This document shows, in pieces, positions 34,110 to 43,575 of a stretch of DNA of 61,665 nucleotides (the stretch's first letter is position 1; each line of letters starts with the position of its first letter). The notes beneath the pieces were generated by a model. That model had not been told where the DNA came from. It made no database searches and saw only the letters and a list, made by a program, of their open reading frames with translations. The position numbers were made by a program, and so were the translations under genes. Source of the DNA: Limnochordia bacterium (lineage in GTDB: Bacteria; Bacillota; Limnochordia; DUMW01); NCBI GenBank assembly GCA_023230925.1, contig JALNWK010000015.1, forward strand, positions 1 to 61,665, given 5' to 3'.

Positions 34110-35297
34110 TTAAAGATGATTAAATGACTCCCACAAAAATGCTGCAGCAGCACCCATCACAGAATGGTACTTCCCAAAACTAGCTGGTACAATTCTCACA
34201 TTGCGCACGTTGTTTTTCATTACATGGGGCAGGGTCGCTTCATGTAGAACCTCAATAAACTCAGGACCAATTGGGTCTAGTTCCCCGGCAACAAAGATCA
34301 TTTCCGGGTCAAGCAGGTTTACGGCATAGCCGATAGCTTTGCCAATGTACTCCGCGCCTTCTCGCAGTACCTGCCATGCACCCTCGTCCGCCGCGGTTAA
34401 GGCCTCAACATATAGATCAATGAATCGCTCGGGAAGGGGTTGCCCCTGCCACCAATATCGGGCCATGACACCCAGACTGGCCACTACCTCCAGACAGCCT
34501 CTCTGGCCACACTGACACTGGTTCCCCTGCTCCTTAACCGTAATATGGCCCAACTCCCCGGCCATCCAGCCAGAGCCCCTTAGGGGTCTCCCATTTAGCC
34601 ACAACCCTGCCCCAATACCTTCTCCCACCAATACATACATTGCATCATCAACATTGCCACCGTCACCAAACCATAGTTCCCCAAACAAACCGGCTAGACA
34701 GTCCCTCTCGGCGACCACGGGCAGCCCAAACTCATGTTCTAAGATTCCCGCAAGAGGCACCCGTTCCCAGCCCAGGGCAAAGGAAACCAGAATCTCTTTG
34801 TTAGTATAGTCAAACAGGCCTGGGATACTTAGGCCAATTCCCAGAAGCTGATCAGTGGTCACACCCTCCTCTTCAATCGCCTTTTTAAGATAGTCGATGA
34901 CTTCCTGAAGCAAGACAGAACTCCCGTTTCGCTGCCACAGGACCTCTTTGTAGGACCTAACCTCGGCATCCAAGCCCACAATAGCCACGGCCATCCCTTG
35001 GCCATTTAGGTGAGCAGCGACAACGTATCTGTCCTTTCGGACCTGCAGGAGCGCCGGCCGTCTACCACCGCTGGAGGCCTCAAACCCTTCCTCGATAACC
35101 AGTCCAAGTTCATAAAGATCGTTTACAATCTTTCCAACAGCTGCCCGGGTTAATCCGGTGCGCTTAGCCAGATCCGGGCGTGTTAGAGGACCGTATCGGC
35201 GAATTTCTTCCATAATTACCTTACGATTGTGCGATCCGACCGATTCAGTTCGCTGTCCCTTAGTTTTTTCCATCCTTAAGCCCACCCATCTTTGCAA
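34110..35297 (-). CDS. ROK-family transcriptional regulator
   Basis: A regulator of 387-395 residues of the NagC/XylR type. The N-terminal winged helix (LTRPDLAKRTGLTRAAVGKIV, about 36-56) precedes a sugar kinase-like ROK domain with the zinc site CQCGQRGCLE (about 258-267) and GHITV. The start is uncertain: TTG at 35297 or ATG at 35273, neither with an ideal ribosome binding site. It lies directly upstream of the isomerase/dehydrogenase genes in the same direction and probably represses or activates them in response to a sugar. Confidence 0.88.
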   Translation of the reverse strand: MQRWVGLRMEKTKGQRTESVGSHNRKVIMEEIRRYGPLTRPDLAKRTGLTRAAVGKIVNDLYELGLVIEEGFEASSGGRRPALLQVRKDRYVVAAHLNGQGMAVAIVGLDAEVRSYKEVLWQRNGSSVLLQEVIDYLKKAIEEEGVTTDQLLGIGLSIPGLFDYTNKEILVSFALGWERVPLAGILEHEFGLPVVAERDCLAGLFGELWFGDGGNVDDAMYVLVGEGIGAGLWLNGRPLRGSGWMAGELGHITVKEQGNQCQCGQRGCLEVVASLGVMARYWWQGQPLPERFIDLYVEALTAADEGAWQVLREGAEYIGKAIGYAVNLLDPEMIFVAGELDPIGPEFIEVLHEATLPHVMKNNVRNVRIVPASFGKYHSVMGAAAAFLWESFNHL

Positions 35298-35384
35298 ACA
35301 ACCTTTACGAAGTACCTATTCTACAATGGACTACCATTTACCTGCTAGACTGCACAAAATATTTTCTGGGACTAGAACAGAGTG

Positions 35385-36224
35385 TTAGTGACCATTGGAA
35401 ATCTTTAGATCAAGGCTAATATCTAAGGCACAGACTGAATGGGTTAGGGCCCCCACAGAGATCACATCAACCCCCGTGGCCGCGATATCCACGATGTTCT
35501 GTTCATTGACACTGCCTGAAGCCTCAACGATCGCCCGTCCATCAATTAGCTTGACCATATCCTTCATGAGAGGCGGTGACATATTATCCAGCATGATGAT
35601 ATCCGCGCCGGCAGCCAGTGCTTCCGTGACCTGCTCAGGTTGTTTTGTTTCCACTTCTATCTTGGCGGTAAATGGGACCTTTCCCCGAACGGCCCGAACC
35701 GCCTCGGTGATGCTCCCCGCAGCTACAATATGATTATCTTTGATCATCACCGCATCATCCAAGCCCAACCGATGATTTCCTCCCCCACCAACCCGTACCG
35801 CATACTTCTGCAACAGCCGCAATCCTGGAAGGGTCTTGCGCGTTTCCACCAAATGACAGGGATAATCTGCGATGAGAGCCTTCAACCGAGCTGTCTGGCT
35901 ACTGATCCCCGATAGGTGCTGGATGAAATTCAGCACAACCCGCTCCCCCATTAAGATTGCCCAGGCCGGTCCTTGGATCTGTGAAATCACATCGCCCTGG
36001 GTTATGGACTGCCCATCTACAACCAGATTCTTGACTTGTATCGTTGGGGTGAGGGTGGAAAACACCGTTTGGGGAATCACTTCACCGCAAAAGACACCAT
36101 CATCCTTTGCCCATAGAATGGCGGTACCCCACGCATCTGGAGCTACTATCGACTCGGTGGTAATGTCTCCCCTTCCTATATCTTCCCGTAGGGCACTGTC
36201 CACTAAGGGTTTGATCTTGTACAT
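35385..36224 (-). CDS. nadC: Nicotinate-nucleotide pyrophosphorylase
   Basis: Quinolinate phosphoribosyltransferase of 279 residues, last step of the de novo route to nicotinate mononucleotide. Family landmarks are EDIGRGDITTE near the start, LVETRKTLPGLR (about 125-136), VGGGGNHRLGLDDAVMIKDNH (in two parts, about 143-163) and the C-terminal VEASGSV/ISVGALTHS. AGAAGGAG stands before the ATG at 36224. It ends the nadA-nadB-nadC operon. Confidence 0.95.
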   Translation of the reverse strand: MYKIKPLVDSALREDIGRGDITTESIVAPDAWGTAILWAKDDGVFCGEVIPQTVFSTLTPTIQVKNLVVDGQSITQGDVISQIQGPAWAILMGERVVLNFIQHLSGISSQTARLKALIADYPCHLVETRKTLPGLRLLQKYAVRVGGGGNHRLGLDDAVMIKDNHIVAAGSITEAVRAVRGKVPFTAKIEVETKQPEQVTEALAAGADIIMLDNMSPPLMKDMVKLIDGRAIVEASGSVNEQNIVDIAATGVDVISVGALTHSVCALDISLDLKISNGH

Positions 36225-36260
36225 TAACGCTCCTTCTAACAACGTAGGCAATCCCCTTTC

Positions 36261-37871
36261 TTACCCAACATCGGTGAACACCGGTGCTTCTAGACCTTTT
36301 TGTAAAATAATATGCTTGCGCCACACATCCTGCGCCTGTGGCGTATCTGTCCGAAAATGGGCGCCCCGACTCTCTGTCCGGGTGAGGGCTGCTTTGGTAA
36401 TTAGCTTGCCCATCAGTAATATGTTTCGAAGCTCTAGGGCCTCTTTGTACCAGACCCCTTGGGTTACTTCTTCGACTTGGGAAGTCAGGTCACCAAGGGT
36501 TATTTCAGCTTTTGCCAGGGATTTGTTACACCGGACAATGCCCACTAGATCCCATAGGGTCTTCTGAATTCTCTCCTTTAGAGTCCTTAAAACCTCACCG
36601 TCGATGGATCGTGTACCGGACAATGTTGTAAGAGAGCGGGCAAACTCATTACTTAAGCAGGGCAGGGGATTACTTGATCCATAACTTACTGCTGCCTCGG
36701 CAGCTCTTCTGCCAAAGACTACCGTCTCCAACAGTGAATTGCTGGCCAAGCGGTTGGCACCGTGGACACCGGTACAGGCCACCTCACCACAGGCGAAAAG
36801 TGCTGGAATTGACGTTGCTCCTGCCAAATCCGTCTGGACACCACCCATGATGTAATGGGCGGCCGGCGATACGGGAATGTAATCCTTGTCCATAGAAAGA
36901 CCCCGTTCCTGGCAACGAGCCCAGATGGTAGGAAACCTCCTCTGCAGTTGGTCCGCTCCCAGGCTTGTGGCATCGAGGTACACATGGGACGCTTTGGTCT
37001 TCTCCATTTCCCACCAGATGGCCTGGGCCACAACATCTCGAGGAGCCAGATCTGCTAGAGGATGACGTTCCCTCATGAAGGGTTCACCGTGTATGTTTCG
37101 CAGAATAGCACCTTCGCCCCGAACCGCTTCGGACACCAAAAACCGTGGGTGATCGGCTGTGGCTAACAGCACCGTTGGATGAAACTGGATAAACTCCATA
37201 TCTTTCAGCTTAGCCCCCGCCCGATAGGCCAAGGCCATACCATCACCAGTTGCCGCTTCGGGATTGGATGTTTCAGAGTAAACCCGGCCGGCACCACCCG
37301 AGGCCAAAATGACAGCTCGAGCAAGGAATACTTCCAGCTGGTGATTGGGATTAACAACTAGAGCCCCTTGACAACGTCCCTTTTCAACTAAGAGTTCGGC
37401 TACATTGTGATACTCCTTGATGGCGATACTCGAGTGGCTTTTCGTTAACAGGGCCAGCCTCTCACTGATCGCTTTCCCAGTGGAATCACCCAATGCGTGG
37501 AGGATTCGCCCCCTACTATGAGCTGCCTCTCTAGTTAAGGCGATATGCCCATCCACCCGATCAAATTCCACACCCCACTCAATAAGCTCCCTGACTCGCT
37601 TTGGTCCTTCTTCAACCAGTACCCTTACTGCGGCCTCATCGCACAACCCAGCCCCAGCCCGTAGAGTGTCTTGCTCATGTAATTCGGGAGAGTCAGGCTT
37701 GGCTAAAGCCGCGGCCATGCCCCCTTGGGCGAAGTAACTGTTGCTGTCTTCTAGGCTGCACTTGGTCAGTAATACCACTTTGCCATGTTCTGCAAGGTTA
37801 AGGGCAGCAAAAAGGCCCGCGATACCGGAGCCAATAACCAAATAATCCGTATAATGGAACCCTTGAACCAT
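36261..37871 (-). CDS. nadB: L-aspartate oxidase
   Basis: FAD enzyme of 536 residues turning aspartate to iminoaspartate for NadA. The FAD fold opens with DYLVIGSGIAGLFAAL; the SNSYFAQGGMAAAL motif, the HTxGDxTG-like HALGDSTGK, and the active-site stretch EFIQFHPT follow; the C-terminal helical domain is present. In anaerobes fumarate rather than O2 serves as electron acceptor. AGAAGG precedes the ATG at 37871, and it starts 19 nt after nadA. Confidence 0.95.
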   Translation of the reverse strand: MVQGFHYTDYLVIGSGIAGLFAALNLAEHGKVVLLTKCSLEDSNSYFAQGGMAAALAKPDSPELHEQDTLRAGAGLCDEAAVRVLVEEGPKRVRELIEWGVEFDRVDGHIALTREAAHSRGRILHALGDSTGKAISERLALLTKSHSSIAIKEYHNVAELLVEKGRCQGALVVNPNHQLEVFLARAVILASGGAGRVYSETSNPEAATGDGMALAYRAGAKLKDMEFIQFHPTVLLATADHPRFLVSEAVRGEGAILRNIHGEPFMRERHPLADLAPRDVVAQAIWWEMEKTKASHVYLDATSLGADQLQRRFPTIWARCQERGLSMDKDYIPVSPAAHYIMGGVQTDLAGATSIPALFACGEVACTGVHGANRLASNSLLETVVFGRRAAEAAVSYGSSNPLPCLSNEFARSLTTLSGTRSIDGEVLRTLKERIQKTLWDLVGIVRCNKSLAKAEITLGDLTSQVEEVTQGVWYKEALELRNILLMGKLITKAALTRTESRGAHFRTDTPQAQDVWRKHIILQKGLEAPVFTDVG

Positions 37872-37890
37872 TGGATTTCGCCTTCTCTGC

Positions 37891-38802
37891 TTAAATTGCC
37901 AACATTCTTTCCACTGCGGCCAACGCTTTGAGTCGAATCTCCTCGTCAACACGCACCTGAGGGGCATTGGATTCTAAGGCATCCAAAACCATCTGTATAC
38001 TAGAGATCTTCTTCATATTAGGACATACAAGACCAGGACTTAGAATGAAGAATACCTTCCCCGGATTCTCCTTCATCAAGCGATGTAAAAGTCCCATCTC
38101 AGTACCAATGATGAACTTCTGAGCTGAGGAATTCTTGACATACCGTAGTATTCCCGTCGTACTGGCTACTTCGTCCGCTAAGTCCACTACCTCGGCCGGA
38201 CACTCAGGATGTACGACTACCACGGCATCGGGATGGGCTTCCTTAGCCCGATGGACCTCTTCGGCCCGCACCCTGTGGTGTGTAATACAATAGCCATTCC
38301 AAGGAATAATCTCTTTTTCTGTGTGTCTTGCCACCCAGCTGGCCAGATTCTGATCGGGAACAAATAATACCCGGTCCTCTTTAAGGGAGTTAACTACATC
38401 AACGGCATTAGCTGAAGTACAGCAGATATCACTCTCGGCCTTAACTTCTGCTGATGAATTAACGTAGCAGACTACCGCTGCATCGGGATACTCTTTTTTC
38501 TTGGCCACCAAAGACTGGGCATCCGCCATCTCCGCCAAGGGACAGCCCGCATCCTTAGCCGGAAGCAGAACGGTCTTATCCGGATTGACAATAGCCGCTG
38601 TTTCCGCCATGAAATCTACTCCGCAGAACACGATAACATCGGCATCGTTTTGGCTTGCTAACCGAGCAAGCTCCAACGAATCCCCTGTTACATCTGCAAT
38701 ATCTTGGATTTCAGGGAGCTGGTAATTATGGGCGAGGATGATCGCATTTCGTTCTTTTTTCAGGCGCACAATTCGCTCCTCAATTGTAACTATGGATGAC
38801 AT
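37891..38802 (-). CDS. nadA: Quinolinate synthase
   Basis: O2-sensitive [4Fe-4S] enzyme of 303 residues condensing iminoaspartate with dihydroxyacetone phosphate. The three cluster cysteines are in FCGVDFMAET, HPECPAEV and LVCPNMKKI, the usual set. The short length is that of the compact NadA type. GGGGGTAGGG precedes the ATG at 38802; an upstream continuation to 38901 crosses the promoter and is rejected. Confidence 0.95.
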   Translation of the reverse strand: MSSIVTIEERIVRLKKERNAIILAHNYQLPEIQDIADVTGDSLELARLASQNDADVIVFCGVDFMAETAAIVNPDKTVLLPAKDAGCPLAEMADAQSLVAKKKEYPDAAVVCYVNSSAEVKAESDICCTSANAVDVVNSLKEDRVLFVPDQNLASWVARHTEKEIIPWNGYCITHHRVRAEEVHRAKEAHPDAVVVVHPECPAEVVDLADEVASTTGILRYVKNSSAQKFIIGTEMGLLHRLMKENPGKVFFILSPGLVCPNMKKISSIQMVLDALESNAPQVRVDEEIRLKALAAVERMLAI

Positions 38803-38855
38803 TACCCTACCCCCAATTTGAAGGCGCGCCGTAGACCAGACGCATGTTTTAGTAA

Positions 38856-38884
38856 ATGATATCATATGTATAACAAACAAGCAA
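38856..38884 (-). promoter_or_regulatory. Promoter of the nadABC operon
   Basis: Leftward TTGCTT (38884-38879), 17 nt, TATCAT (38861-38856), 54 nt before the nadA start. No NiaR- or NrtR-like operator was recognised. Confidence 0.55.
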
Positions 38885-38923
38885 TAAGTTGGAATCAGCA
38901 AAAGAAGAAGCCAGCAAAGGATG

Positions 38924-39499
38924 TCAAGTTAGCCGGGAGCTTACTCCATATAGGTATAGTCGCGTCAATTTCTCAGTCAATTCGTCAAGGGGTTCATCGG
39001 GTTCGCCATGTAGCGCTGAAGCATGGATCATATTTACCAATAGTCGGCCAGCCAACTTAAGGTCATCAAATTGCACATCCCCCCGGGTTTGCCCCTTCTC
39101 TAGGATCTGCTCCGCAACACTAACAACACGCAAGAAGCGTCTGCGGATCAGTTCCTTTCGTCTGATTTTCTCCCTGCCGGCCCCAGGGTCCCCCACCATG
39201 GTTCGCCACAGCTGGGAATTCTCCACAAGAAACTCCAGGTAGATCCTGATAAAATCGCTTATTGAAGTGGGCAGGGAAGTATCCCTACCCACTAGACCTT
39301 CTAGCTTGCGACAGAGCTTATCCTGTTGATTCTCTATCACCGCGTGAAATAAGCCTTCCTTACAGGAGAAATAGTTGTATACTGTCCCCTTTCCCGTGGC
39401 GGCTAGATTCACGATTTCATCAACGGTGGCCCGATGATAACCCTTTTCGCTAAAAACAACGAAGGCTGCCTCGAGAATCTCTTCCTTTTTCGTACGCAC
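38924..39499 (-). CDS. TetR-family transcriptional regulator
   Basis: A 191-residue repressor with the TetR helix-turn-helix (EILEAAFVVFSEKGYHRATVDEIV, in parts; GTVYNYFSCKEGLF, about 36-49) and an all-helical ligand domain. The GTG start follows the stop of the upstream exporter gene with no gap, so it is the last cistron of the exporter operon and probably binds the perfect palindrome in front of that operon. The ligand is unknown. Confidence 0.9.
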   Translation of the reverse strand: MRTKKEEILEAAFVVFSEKGYHRATVDEIVNLAATGKGTVYNYFSCKEGLFHAVIENQQDKLCRKLEGLVGRDTSLPTSISDFIRIYLEFLVENSQLWRTMVGDPGAGREKIRRKELIRRRFLRVVSVAEQILEKGQTRGDVQFDDLKLAGRLLVNMIHASALHGEPDEPLDELTEKLTRLYLYGVSSRLT

Positions 39500-41299
39500 T
39501 CATATCCCCTCAGGTCTTACCATAGTGCCAAACTGTTTGTCGTGCAGCTGACGATACAGTCCACCTTGGGCTAGAAGCTCCTTGTGTTTCCCCATTTCCG
39601 CTATCTGTCCATCTTGGATAACCACAATTCGGTCTGCATTTTCAATGGTGGACAACCGATGGGCGATAATGACAGCCGTTCGGTCCTTTAATAGTACTTC
39701 TAGTGCCCGTTGGATTAAACCTTCTGTATATAGATCCACACTGGATGTGGCCTCATCCAAAATGAGGATTTCCGGCTGGCCAATCAAGGCCCGGGCAAAG
39801 GCCAAAAGCTGTCTTTGACCAACGGAGAGATTCGAACCCCGCTCGGTCAACACCGTCTGAAACCCGTCTTCTAACTCATCAATAAAGGGAACGGCTGCTA
39901 CTTGTTCAGCGGCCCAGCGCACTTCTTCATCTGTGGCATCGGGCTTCCCGTACCGGATATTCTCCATGATTGTTGCGGAGAACAAGAAGGTATCCTGAAG
40001 CACAATACTAACCAGCTTGCGCCAGGAGGCAAGCTCAATCTCCCTAAGGTCTACCCCGTCCACGGTAATCCTGCCTGAGCTAGGATCATAAAAACGGCAA
40101 AGCAGGTTAATCATTGTTGTTTTGCCCGCACCCGTAGGACCAACCAGGGCAATGGTCTCACCCCTAGGGATAGTTAGGTTAATATCTTTAAGGACTGGCT
40201 CCTCGGGGTTATAGGCGAAACTCACATGCTCATAAACAACCCGGTCCTCAATCGTTTCCTTCGGAACAGAGGCTGGGCTGTCTTGAACCTCCGGTTCGAT
40301 ATCCATAATCCCAAAAACCCGCTCCACAGCAGCACCTGCTGACTGCAGCTGAGTATAGATCTGGCTAATACTTCTTACCGGACCGAAGAAGCGCCCGATA
40401 TATGATAAAAAGGCGGCTAAGGTACCCACAGTCAATGCTCCAGACATCACCTGGGTACCCCCATACCAAAGGGCTAGGGCCGTACCAACCATACCAATTA
40501 GTTCTAAGATGGGCATAAACATGGCAAACAAGTCCACGGCCCGGACATTGGCTTGCATGTTCTCCATGTTCGTTTCATCAAATTGCTTAATGCTTTGTTG
40601 TTCCCGATTAAAGGCTTGGGTTACTTTCACCCCGGAAATTGATTCCTGCAAATTAGCGTTGACTAAAGCTGCCTTTCCCCGCACCTGGCGATGGGCCTGC
40701 AGAATCCTTCCTCTAAACGCAATCGCGGTCAAAAGCATCACTGGCATAATGCTAAAAGTCACCAAAGCCAAGGTTGTGTGCATCCGTAACATGATGATCG
40801 CAATAAAGAATAGTGTCACAACATCACTAATCACGGTGATGATGCCTGAGCTTAACAGCTCACTCAGGGTATTCACATCGTTCAGTACCCGGGACATGAT
40901 CTCCCCGACTTTGCGCTTATCGAAAAAGGACAAGGAAAGCTCCTGCAAATGCGTGAACAGATCTTTTCGTAAGTCCGCAAGGGATCTTTGACCGGATAGA
41001 GCCATCCACATGGATTGCCAATAGGAGGCAAGCCAAGCGGCAAGGAAGGTACCAATGTACAGCAATGCTGTTTTGCTCAGGCCAACAACGTCCCCGTCTG
41101 CGATATTCTTATCTATGGCCACCCGCAGAAGCAAAGGTTGGGCTAGGCTAATCCCTACCCCGGCAAACATCATTAAGGTCGCCCCTAGAAGCAAATGCTT
41201 ATATGGAAGCACATAGCGGAATAACCGTTTAAACATCTGGGGATCCAGGGGCCTTCTTTCATCTTCGATACTGGCGTGTCTATGCATACCCATGCGCAT
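39500..41299 (-). CDS. Heterodimeric ABC exporter, canonical-site half
   Basis: Fused membrane (six spans, about 45-320) and ATPase protein of about 599 residues. Walker A is GPTGAGKTT, the signature is LSVGQRQL, and Walker B LILDEATSSVD keeps the catalytic Glu. The LSVGQ signature and pairing with a gene that has a changed Walker B are typical of TM287/288- or BmrCD-like heterodimers, which export drugs or lipids. Its start overlaps the previous gene by 20 bp; ATGs at 41299, 41293 and 41287 are all possible, with a G-rich site before the first. Confidence 0.9.
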   Translation of the reverse strand: MRMGMHRHASIEDERRPLDPQMFKRLFRYVLPYKHLLLGATLMMFAGVGISLAQPLLLRVAIDKNIADGDVVGLSKTALLYIGTFLAAWLASYWQSMWMALSGQRSLADLRKDLFTHLQELSLSFFDKRKVGEIMSRVLNDVNTLSELLSSGIITVISDVVTLFFIAIIMLRMHTTLALVTFSIMPVMLLTAIAFRGRILQAHRQVRGKAALVNANLQESISGVKVTQAFNREQQSIKQFDETNMENMQANVRAVDLFAMFMPILELIGMVGTALALWYGGTQVMSGALTVGTLAAFLSYIGRFFGPVRSISQIYTQLQSAGAAVERVFGIMDIEPEVQDSPASVPKETIEDRVVYEHVSFAYNPEEPVLKDINLTIPRGETIALVGPTGAGKTTMINLLCRFYDPSSGRITVDGVDLREIELASWRKLVSIVLQDTFLFSATIMENIRYGKPDATDEEVRWAAEQVAAVPFIDELEDGFQTVLTERGSNLSVGQRQLLAFARALIGQPEILILDEATSSVDLYTEGLIQRALEVLLKDRTAVIIAHRLSTIENADRIVVIQDGQIAEMGKHKELLAQGGLYRQLHDKQFGTMVRPEGI

Positions 41300-43052
41300 A
41301 ACCGGTTCCCCCCCCATTCTCCTCTTCCATGGAGCCAAACTGCATGCGGTAAATATCCTGATAGGGCCCCTCCTGAGCGATTAGCTCTGTATGTGTACCT
41401 CTTTGGACCACAATACCCTTATCCAGCACCACAATGATATCGGCATTCTTCACCGTAGAAAGCCGCTGAGCAATAACAAAGGTGGTCCTTCCTTGAATCA
41501 GGTTCTCGATGGCTTGTTGGATCAGGTATTCAGTCTCAGTATCCACGCTAGATAGGGAATCATCAAGGATTAGAACCGCCGGATCCATTAAAAGCGCCCT
41601 GGCAATTGACAAACGTTGTTTTTGCCCACCGGATAAATTAAGTCCCCGTTCGCCAACGACGGTATCATACCCATCTGGCAAAGACATGATAAAATCATGG
41701 ATCTGGGCCGCTTTGGCCGCTTCTTTGATCTCTTTTTGACTGGCATTTGCCCTACCAAAAGATATATTATCTCGGATTGTAGTGGAAAACAGGAAAGTCT
41801 CCTGCATCACCATTCCGATATTGCTACGCAGATCCGCCAGACGAATCTTCCGGATATCTGTTCCGTCAAAACGAACAACGCCCCGGTCAGGATCATAGAA
41901 GCGGGGAACTAGATTGATGACAGTGGTTTTCCCTGAACCTGTCCCACCAAGGAGTGCTACCGTTTGCCCCGGCTCTACTTTCAGATTCAGCCCCCGTAAT
42001 ACCGGTGCAGCTTCATCGTAACCGAACCAAACCTGCTCAAATTCGATAGCCCCCTGGGGGTTCTTTAGGGGTAGAGCATCGGGGTCGTCATTGATGGTAG
42101 AGGATGTATCCAGGACCTCAAAAATCCTCGTACCTGCGGCGATCGAACGCTGGAGCATATTCCACTGCCAGCCAAGCATACGCACAGGCATGATTAACAT
42201 CATCAACAGGGAATTAAAGGCCACCAGATCCCCGATACTTAAACTACCGAGGATGATCTGTCTACCACCGTACCAGATCAAGATGGCTGTACTTAAGGCG
42301 GTAATGGTATTCATTAGGGGAATATGAAAGGCTGTAATCTTGGTCATTCTAACGTTGCAGTCAAGATACGCCTGATTCTCCTCGTTAAACTTCTCCACCT
42401 CAGTGGCTTCCCGGCCAAAGGCCTTTACCACTCGAATTCCCGTGATATTCTCCTGCAAAACGGTATTAAGCTTAGCAATTTGCTCCTGGATAACTCGAAA
42501 CTGTGGCCTGATTAGCTTACCAAAACGCATCACCGTCCAAAACAAAAGCGGAATAGTGACCATGCAAAGAAGTGTCAGCTGCCAGTGCATAGAAAGGAGC
42601 ATAACTAGCACCGCAGTAAACACGAAGATGTTATTGACCAACCTAGTAAACCCGACACCTAGAAACATCCGCAGTGTCTCCACATCAGAGGTTACCCGAG
42701 ACATCAGTTGACCAGTCTGTGCCTTGTCATAAAAGGAGAAGGGTAAGTTTACCATGTGGGAGTACATATCGTTTCTTAACCGATAAATCACACCCTGACC
42801 AATCCGCCCTGCTATGGCATTTTCTAAAAAGACCAAAAGGGCATTGATCACGCTGATGCCCACAATCAGCAAAATCCCGGTCATCAGAGCTTGCTCAGTT
42901 CCTGAGCCACTAGAGATCACATCAACAATATGACCAGTCATGCGCGGTACTAAAATCCCCAATCCAGCCGACGCCACCATGCAGATAAGGACAACCAAGA
43001 CGTACAACCACATTGGTTTTAGGTACCTCATTATTCGAAACAGTACAACCAA
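41280..43052 (-). CDS. Heterodimeric ABC exporter, degenerate-site half
   Basis: ABC exporter half of about 590 residues with six membrane spans and an ATPase: Walker A GGTGSGKTT, signature LSGGQKQR, and Walker B LILDDSLSSVD, where Asp replaces the catalytic Glu. That replacement marks the non-hydrolysing site of heterodimeric exporters. The start is taken as TTG at 43052, because GGAGGTGG (43068-43061) lies 8 nt upstream; the frame opens six codons earlier within that site. First gene of the exporter-exporter-tetR operon. Confidence 0.9.
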   Translation of the reverse strand: MVVLFRIMRYLKPMWLYVLVVLICMVASAGLGILVPRMTGHIVDVISSGSGTEQALMTGILLIVGISVINALLVFLENAIAGRIGQGVIYRLRNDMYSHMVNLPFSFYDKAQTGQLMSRVTSDVETLRMFLGVGFTRLVNNIFVFTAVLVMLLSMHWQLTLLCMVTIPLLFWTVMRFGKLIRPQFRVIQEQIAKLNTVLQENITGIRVVKAFGREATEVEKFNEENQAYLDCNVRMTKITAFHIPLMNTITALSTAILIWYGGRQIILGSLSIGDLVAFNSLLMMLIMPVRMLGWQWNMLQRSIAAGTRIFEVLDTSSTINDDPDALPLKNPQGAIEFEQVWFGYDEAAPVLRGLNLKVEPGQTVALLGGTGSGKTTVINLVPRFYDPDRGVVRFDGTDIRKIRLADLRSNIGMVMQETFLFSTTIRDNISFGRANASQKEIKEAAKAAQIHDFIMSLPDGYDTVVGERGLNLSGGQKQRLSIARALLMDPAVLILDDSLSSVDTETEYLIQQAIENLIQGRTTFVIAQRLSTVKNADIIVVLDKGIVVQRGTHTELIAQEGPYQDIYRMQFGSMEEENGGGTGYAHGYA

Positions 43053-43073
43053 GGAAATATCCACCTCCAAGCC

Positions 43074-43093
43074 TGGACTGACTAGTCAGTCCA
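43074..43093. promoter_or_regulatory. Perfect 20-bp palindrome, probable TetR operator
   Basis: TGGACTGACTAGTCAGTCCA is a perfect palindrome 21 bases upstream of the exporter start. The TGACTxACTAGTCA core is a common form of TetR/AcrR operators, and the operon ends with a tetR gene. Confidence 0.8.
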
Positions 43094-43101
43094 CCCTGCA
43101 T

Positions 43102-43129
43102 ACAGTATTAGCAAACTACCTAATACTGT
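43102..43129. repeat. Second inverted repeat upstream of the exporter operon
   Basis: Perfect 10-bp arms ACAGTATTAG (43102-43111) and CTAATACTGT (43120-43129) with an 8-nt centre. It may be a second operator, or a terminator for the FUN14-like gene region, though no T-run follows. Confidence 0.5.
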
Positions 43130-43154
43130 TCGACACCGGGTAGTCGGATTCCTG

Positions 43155-43490
43155 CTATCCTAGTTTCAGGCCGAGGGCAAATCCGACCACAAAGCTGCCT
43201 GCTACAGGAATAAATCCACCAAAGTTGGCCGCCCATCGCTGCAACACTACCCCAATTCCCCCGGAACTGGCTAAGAAGGCGTTATAGGACGCCTCGATAT
43301 TGCCCCAATGAATTGTGATGACATCCATCCGTTCCAGGGCCACACCAGTTAATACCAAAACCCCAAGTAATATCAGGAGTATTTTCAACGTTTTTTTCGC
43401 CAAAAACCCAATGGCCAATCCCAGTAAAACCCCAAGACTCAGCTGACCCCCAATAATACCCCAGTCAATTTCGCCAGACACGGAAAGCAC
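43155..43490 (-). CDS. FUN14-like small membrane protein
   Basis: A 111-residue hydrophobic protein with glycine-spaced membrane helices (SLGVLLGLAIGFLAKKTLK, then LLILLGVLVLTGVAL) and a C-terminal SFVVGFALGLKLG, as in bacterial members of the FUN14 family. Its function in bacteria is not known. It lies between nfo and the exporter operon, and may share the leftward direction without sharing their role. Confidence 0.7.
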   Translation of the reverse strand: MLSVSGEIDWGIIGGQLSLGVLLGLAIGFLAKKTLKILLILLGVLVLTGVALERMDVITIHWGNIEASYNAFLASSGGIGVVLQRWAANFGGFIPVAGSFVVGFALGLKLG

Positions 43491-43575
43491 CTCCTGCTCG
43501 TCCAGTTCTTCTGATTTTATATTTCATCAGAAGCGGCCCTCTTCCTCCTTAAACTAACAAAACCTGCATTTGCAC

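Noticed and set aside
35872..36567. 231-residue rightward frame across nadC and nadB
   Set aside because: Runs antisense through two conserved genes and their junction.
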